Below are positions 25,606-29,026 of a DNA stretch of 29,026 nt, in pieces. Within the stretch, counting starts at the first letter, position 1; each line of letters starts with the position of its first letter. Under the pieces are notes generated by a model. That model saw nothing but the letters and a program-made list of their open reading frames with translations. It did no database searches and was not told where the DNA came from. A program made the translations under genes and the position numbers. Origin of the DNA: an uncultured Bacteroides sp. (GTDB lineage Bacteria > Bacteroidota > Bacteroidia > Bacteroidales > Bacteroidaceae); the NCBI GenBank assembly GCA_905197435.1, contig CAJJYX010000018.1:1-29026 (forward strand), given 5' to 3'.

Positions 25606-26799
25606 ATGAGCACTAAACTAACAAGATGGATATTACCGATATTGATGCTGATTACAGAAACTGCTGTTCATGCACAGACACCCCCAACAGAAGCTAATTC
25701 TCCGGTAGATACTATGGTTGTATCTGCGATGGATTCACTTCCGGTAAAGCGAGGTCTCTTCAAGAAATTCTTGGACTACTTCAACGATGCCAATAAGGAA
25801 AAGCAAGACAAAAAGTTTGATTTCAGTGTTATAGGGGGACCTCACTATTCCAGTGACACTAAATTGGGGATTGGTTTGGTAGCGGCAGGTCTCTATCGTA
25901 CCGATCGGAAAGACAGTATTCTTCCTCCTTCCAATGTTTCTTTGTATGGTGATGTTTCTACGGTTGGGTTCTACTTGTTGGGGGTACGTGGCAACCATCT
26001 TTTTCCTCGAAACAAATACCGCTTGAATTATAATCTGTATTTCTACTCTTTTCCGAGCCTTTATTGGGGCAAAGGATATGATAATGGGGCAAACGATGAC
26101 AATGAAAGCGAGTACGACCGTTTTCAAGCGCAAGTAAAAGTTGACTTCATGTTCCGGATAGCACGTAATTTCTTTATAGGTCCGATGGCAGTATTTGATT
26201 ATGTATACGGGCATGATTTTGAGAAACCGGAATTATGGGAAGGCATGAAAGCGCGTACCACCAATGTAAGTTTAGGTTTTTCTTTGCTGTATGACTCACG
26301 TGATTTCCTGACAAATGCCTATAAAGGCTATTATCTGAGAGTGGACCAACGCTTCAGTCCGGCTTTTCTTGGAAATAGATACGCGTTCAGCAGTACGGAG
26401 TTGACAACCAGCTATTATCATCCTGTTTGGAAGGGTGGAGTATTGGCAGGGCAGTTCCATACGTTGCTGAATTACGGAAATCCTCCTTGGGGATTGATGG
26501 CGACATTAGGTAGCTCTTACTCGATGCGCGGTTACTACGAAGGGCGTTACCGTGACAAATGTGCCATGGATGCCCAACTGGAACTCCGCCAACATGTGTG
26601 GAAACGGAACGGAGTCGCCGCATGGATAGGAGCAGGAACCATATTCCCTGATTTCTCCGGATTTAAAACCAAGCATATTCTTCCAAACTATGGTTTCGGT
26701 TACCGCTGGGAGTTCAAGAAAAGGGTAAATGTACGTTTGGATTTAGGATTTGGCAAACATCAAACAGGATTTATATTCAATATCAATGAAGCTTTTTAA
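25606..26799 (+). CDS. POTRA-less Omp85/D15-type outer membrane barrel
   Basis: 397 residues from ATG 25606. The signal peptide ends near A23 (ETAVHA then QTPP). A short charged linker (KRGLFKKFLDYFNDANKEKQDKK, given in pieces: KRGLFKKF, LDYFND, ANKEKQDKK) precedes a barrel that starts about residue 71 (FDFSVIGGPHYSSDTKLGIG). It has the family turns LLYDSRDFLTNAYKGYY and the loop-6 like M307-R-G-Y310 (SYSMRGYYEGRYRDK), and it ends NINEAF with terminal Phe. Lengths and layout match the C-terminal bacterial surface antigen domain with no POTRA repeats. A pore or lipid-handling role is possible. It shares a promoter and overlaps the next gene by 14 bp. Confidence 0.85.
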   Translation: MSTKLTRWILPILMLITETAVHAQTPPTEANSPVDTMVVSAMDSLPVKRGLFKKFLDYFNDANKEKQDKKFDFSVIGGPHYSSDTKLGIGLVAAGLYRTDRKDSILPPSNVSLYGDVSTVGFYLLGVRGNHLFPRNKYRLNYNLYFYSFPSLYWGKGYDNGANDDNESEYDRFQAQVKVDFMFRIARNFFIGPMAVFDYVYGHDFEKPELWEGMKARTTNVSLGFSLLYDSRDFLTNAYKGYYLRVDQRFSPAFLGNRYAFSSTELTTSYYHPVWKGGVLAGQFHTLLNYGNPPWGLMATLGSSYSMRGYYEGRYRDKCAMDAQLELRQHVWKRNGVAAWIGAGTIFPDFSGFKTKHILPNYGFGYRWEFKKRVNVRLDLGFGKHQTGFIFNINEAF

Positions 26800-28492
26800 A
26801 GACATAAAGAAATGGTTTGAGAATCAGGAACACTTGTTCTATTTGTTCCTGTTCATTTTGATAGTACCCAATGTCGTACTGTGTTTTACCGAACCTATAT
26901 CGTGGATAGCAAAGATATGCAATGTCTTGCTGCCTCTTTCTGTATACTATACAGTCATGGCCCGTTCGAGGAACTGTGGCAGGACCTTCTGGATTTTATT
27001 TCCATTTATTTTCTTTGGAGCATTTCAAATAGTACTGTTGTACCTTTTCGGGCAGTCCATCATTGCAGTAGATATGTTTCTGAATCTGGTAACAACCAAT
27101 TCGAGCGAAGCTTTGGAACTGCTGGACAATCTGATTCCTGCCATAGTTCTTGTGGTGGTGCTCTATATTCCTGCATTAATTTTGGCAATGATGTCCATCG
27201 TACGCAAACGCAAGCTGCCCGAAGCATTTATCCGACGGGAACGTCGACGCTCCCGATACGCATTAATTGTCGGCATATTGTCCTTAGGTGCAGCCTATTT
27301 GTTCGACAGCCGATACGAATTGAAATCAGAGCTTTATCCTGCCAATGTATGCTATAATATTGCACTTGCTTTTCAACGGACTGCTCAAACACAGAATTAT
27401 CACAAGACTTCGAAGGATTTTACTTTCCATGCCAAGAGCACCCATTCGGCAGATGAAAGAGAAATTTATGTAATGGTAGTAGGAGAGACTTCGCGCGCAT
27501 GCAACTGGTCTATCTATGGCTATGGGCGCAATACCAATCCGGAGCTTTTGAATACTGACGGCTTGACTGCCTTCAGTCATGTACTGACGGAATCGAACAC
27601 TACTCATAAAAGTGTTCCTATGCTGCTGTCATCGGTCAGCGCTTCCAATTTTGATTCCATTTATCACCAGAAAGGAATCATCACGGCATTCAAGGAAGCC
27701 GGTTATCAAACAGCTTTCTTTTCCAATCAACGCTACAACCATTCATTTATCGACTTCTTTGGCAAAGAGGCCGACACATATGATTTTATTAAAGAAAATG
27801 CAGGAGACTCCAATTATAATCCTTCGGACGATGAACTGTTGAAATCAGTGGCAAAAGAACTGAAGAAAGGGAAAAACAGGCAATTCATTGTGCTCCATAC
27901 CTATGGTTCCCACTTCAATTACCGGGAACGCTATCCGGCAGACCAGGCTTTCTTTCTTCCGGACATGCCCGTCGATGCAGAAGTGAAATATAAGGATAAT
28001 CTGGTAAATGCCTATGACAACTCCATCCGTTATACCGATAATTTCCTGATGCGCTTGATACATATGTTGCAAACCCAAGACTGCAATGCAGCCATGATAT
28101 ATACCTCCGACCATGGAGAAGATATTTTCGATGACAGCCGACATCTTTTTCTGCATGCCTCACCGGTTCCTTCTTATTATCAGATACATGTACCTTTTCT
28201 CATCTGGATGTCCGACAGCTATCGGCAAGCATATCCATCGTTATCGGCGGCAGCGCAGACGAACAAGCAGAAAAATGTATCTTCCAGTGTTTCATTCTTC
28301 CAGACAATGCTGGAACTGGGTGGTGTGGAAACTCCATATCGAAATGATTCTTTATCCGTAATCAGCGCTCTTTTTACAGAAAAGGGCAGAGTCTATCTGA
28401 ACGACCATAATAAAGCCTGTACACTGGATGACATAGGCATGTGTAAAGAAGACTTCATAATGCTGGAAAAGAAGGGCATCTGCTATCAATAG
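26786..28492 (+). CDS. EptA-like phosphoethanolamine transferase
   Basis: Inner-membrane enzyme of the alkaline-phosphatase/sulfatase fold, 568 residues from ATG 26786. Five membrane helices lie at about 16-34, 38-57, 67-90, 115-138 and 158-173, followed by a periplasmic catalytic domain. Metal and catalytic residues are E234 (MVVGETSRACN), nucleophile T273 (SNTTHKSVPMLLS), D442-H443 (YTSDHGED) and H371/H376 (LHTYGSHFNYR), with H453/H457 after. This matches EptA/MCR architecture, so the likely reaction adds phosphoethanolamine to lipid A or another glycan; the acceptor is unknown. A later upstream start would lie inside the barrel gene and lacks support. No symbol is given because the substrate is unproven. 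Confidence 0.9.
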   Translation: MKLFKDIKKWFENQEHLFYLFLFILIVPNVVLCFTEPISWIAKICNVLLPLSVYYTVMARSRNCGRTFWILFPFIFFGAFQIVLLYLFGQSIIAVDMFLNLVTTNSSEALELLDNLIPAIVLVVVLYIPALILAMMSIVRKRKLPEAFIRRERRRSRYALIVGILSLGAAYLFDSRYELKSELYPANVCYNIALAFQRTAQTQNYHKTSKDFTFHAKSTHSADEREIYVMVVGETSRACNWSIYGYGRNTNPELLNTDGLTAFSHVLTESNTTHKSVPMLLSSVSASNFDSIYHQKGIITAFKEAGYQTAFFSNQRYNHSFIDFFGKEADTYDFIKENAGDSNYNPSDDELLKSVAKELKKGKNRQFIVLHTYGSHFNYRERYPADQAFFLPDMPVDAEVKYKDNLVNAYDNSIRYTDNFLMRLIHMLQTQDCNAAMIYTSDHGEDIFDDSRHLFLHASPVPSYYQIHVPFLIWMSDSYRQAYPSLSAAAQTNKQKNVSSSVSFFQTMLELGGVETPYRNDSLSVISALFTEKGRVYLNDHNKACTLDDIGMCKEDFIMLEKKGICYQ

Positions 28493-28535
28493 ACTTTTCA
28501 AGAGTAACTGTTATTCCTGTTTGTGTCAAGTCGCA

Positions 28536-28613
28536 GGGCACTTTGTCCCAATATGAAGAACACTTTGTTCTGCCATATAAAACTTTTCGTTTTACATTGA
28601 TAGAACAAAGTGT
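28536..28613. repeat. Three short hairpins spaced about 22 nt, and an inverted final copy
   Basis: CACTTTGT begins at 28539 and at 28561, exactly 22 apart; its inverse ACAAAGTG lies at 28605-28612. Flanks change in a compensating way so that each site is a dyad: GGGCACTTTGTCCC (28536-28549), AGAAC-ACTTT-GTTCT (28557-28571) and TAAAAC-TTTTC-GTTTTA (28578-28594). The second also pairs perfectly over 12 bp with AGAACAAAGTGT (28602-28613). It lies 43 bp past the EptA-like gene and 45 bp before the end of the opposing gene. Confidence 0.8.
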
Positions 28614-28658
28614 CCACTTCTATGCACTAACTACTTAATGCTAATCATTGAGTTTATA

Positions 28659-28982
28659 CTAAACAGATCGCATTTTAGTTATGAAGTCACGGATAACCGG
28701 ATACATCTCTTCCACGGAATTCAATTTGTCGCAAGCTGTCTCAAGCGGACACCAGCCGGTCTTGTTGCGGTTAATGATGTGAGGCACCTCCTGGGCAAAG
28801 GTCACTTCCACACCGGCCTCGCGCAGCAATGCCAGTGCCGGAGTACTGATTATATCGGCGTATACAGCTTTGAATCCTCCCAATACCATCAGAGCAGCTG
28901 CCCCTTTTCCTATTATTTTATCGGCAATGGAAGCTCCTTTCATAAATGCAGGTTCCGTCTGATACAAATCAGCTGAATTCAA
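28659..28982 (-). CDS. DUF1893-like protein, N-terminus missing or frameshifted
   Basis: About 107 residues are coded, against some 130-140 usual for DUF1893 as I recall it. The core is clear: FMKGASIADKIIGKGAAALMVLGGFKAVYADIIS, given in pieces as FMKGASIADK, IIGKGAAAL, MVLGGFKAVYADIIS, then EVPHIINRNKTGWCPLETACD. The frame upstream is open to a TAA at 29007-29009 but has no ATG; the first in-frame ATG (28943) falls inside the conserved part. In another frame, which stays open to the right edge, the residues read KFKHIINQNSVAFAS before a TGA at 28979-28981. A frameshift close to 28980, or a non-ATG start, would explain this. Function unknown. Confidence 0.6.
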   Translation of the reverse strand: MNSADLYQTEPAFMKGASIADKIIGKGAAALMVLGGFKAVYADIISTPALALLREAGVEVTFAQEVPHIINRNKTGWCPLETACDKLNSVEEMYPVIRDFITKMRSV

Positions 28983-29026
28983 CTTGCAAATGCAACAGAA
29001 TTCTGATTAATAATGTGTTTAAATTT

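Overview
The window looks like a chromosomal stretch of a gut Bacteroides (Bacteroidales). Protein families point there: a Nudix-type XylR, a long type-2 IleRS, TamL, DUF4296, and LspA with a long insertion. The promoters do too: TAnnTTTG -7 boxes, two of them 19 bp after a TTG and one 20 bp after a TTTG. The species cannot be fixed from the sequence alone. I see no integrase, transposase, phage gene, CRISPR array, tRNA or rRNA.

Layout. (1) 1-4340, minus strand: thiamine operon thiS-thiE-thiG-thiC-thiH. It is preceded by a TPP riboswitch and a promoter; thiH runs off the left edge. (2) 4372-5356: fabD, with its own -7 box and a hairpin terminator, minus strand. (3) 5470-11143: xylose module xylR-xylB-xylA-xylE, plus strand. 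A strong promoter and a cluster of AT-rich dyads lie upstream, a repeat/hairpin sits between xylA and xylE, and a strong terminator ends it. (4) 11224-13848: a GNAT-nitrilase fusion gene, then an unusual 22-nt-period repeat array, then a probable winged-helix protein gene with a perfect 12-bp terminator. (5) 14202-20102: a likely operon of ileS, a DksA/TraR-like gene, lspA, a DUF4296 lipoprotein gene and a small unknown gene. The last three overlap by ATGA. (6) 20056-23264: a TrmH/SpoU methyltransferase gene and tamL, divergent from each other. (7) 23354-25397, minus strand: a small lipoprotein (DUF3332-like) and a type II NADH dehydrogenase. (8) 25553-28492: a promoter, a POTRA-less Omp85-type barrel gene and an overlapping EptA-like phosphoethanolamine transferase gene. 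(9) 28536-29026: a second hairpin/repeat cluster and a DUF1893-like gene with a doubtful 5' end.

How the genes work together. The thi genes make the thiazole and pyrimidine halves of thiamine and join them, under TPP feedback. The xyl genes sense, import, isomerise and phosphorylate D-xylose into the pentose phosphate pathway. The ileS-lspA group mixes translation, transcription control and lipoprotein maturation. The right third is mostly envelope biology: TamL, the barrel, the EptA-like enzyme and lipoproteins.

Most notable points: the 22-nt array at 12809-12951 with its 34-nt inverted repeat, next to a probable DNA-binding protein gene; a three-hairpin cluster with similar spacing at 28536-28613; and the swapped HIGH signature (GIHH) in IleRS, which predicts strong mupirocin resistance.
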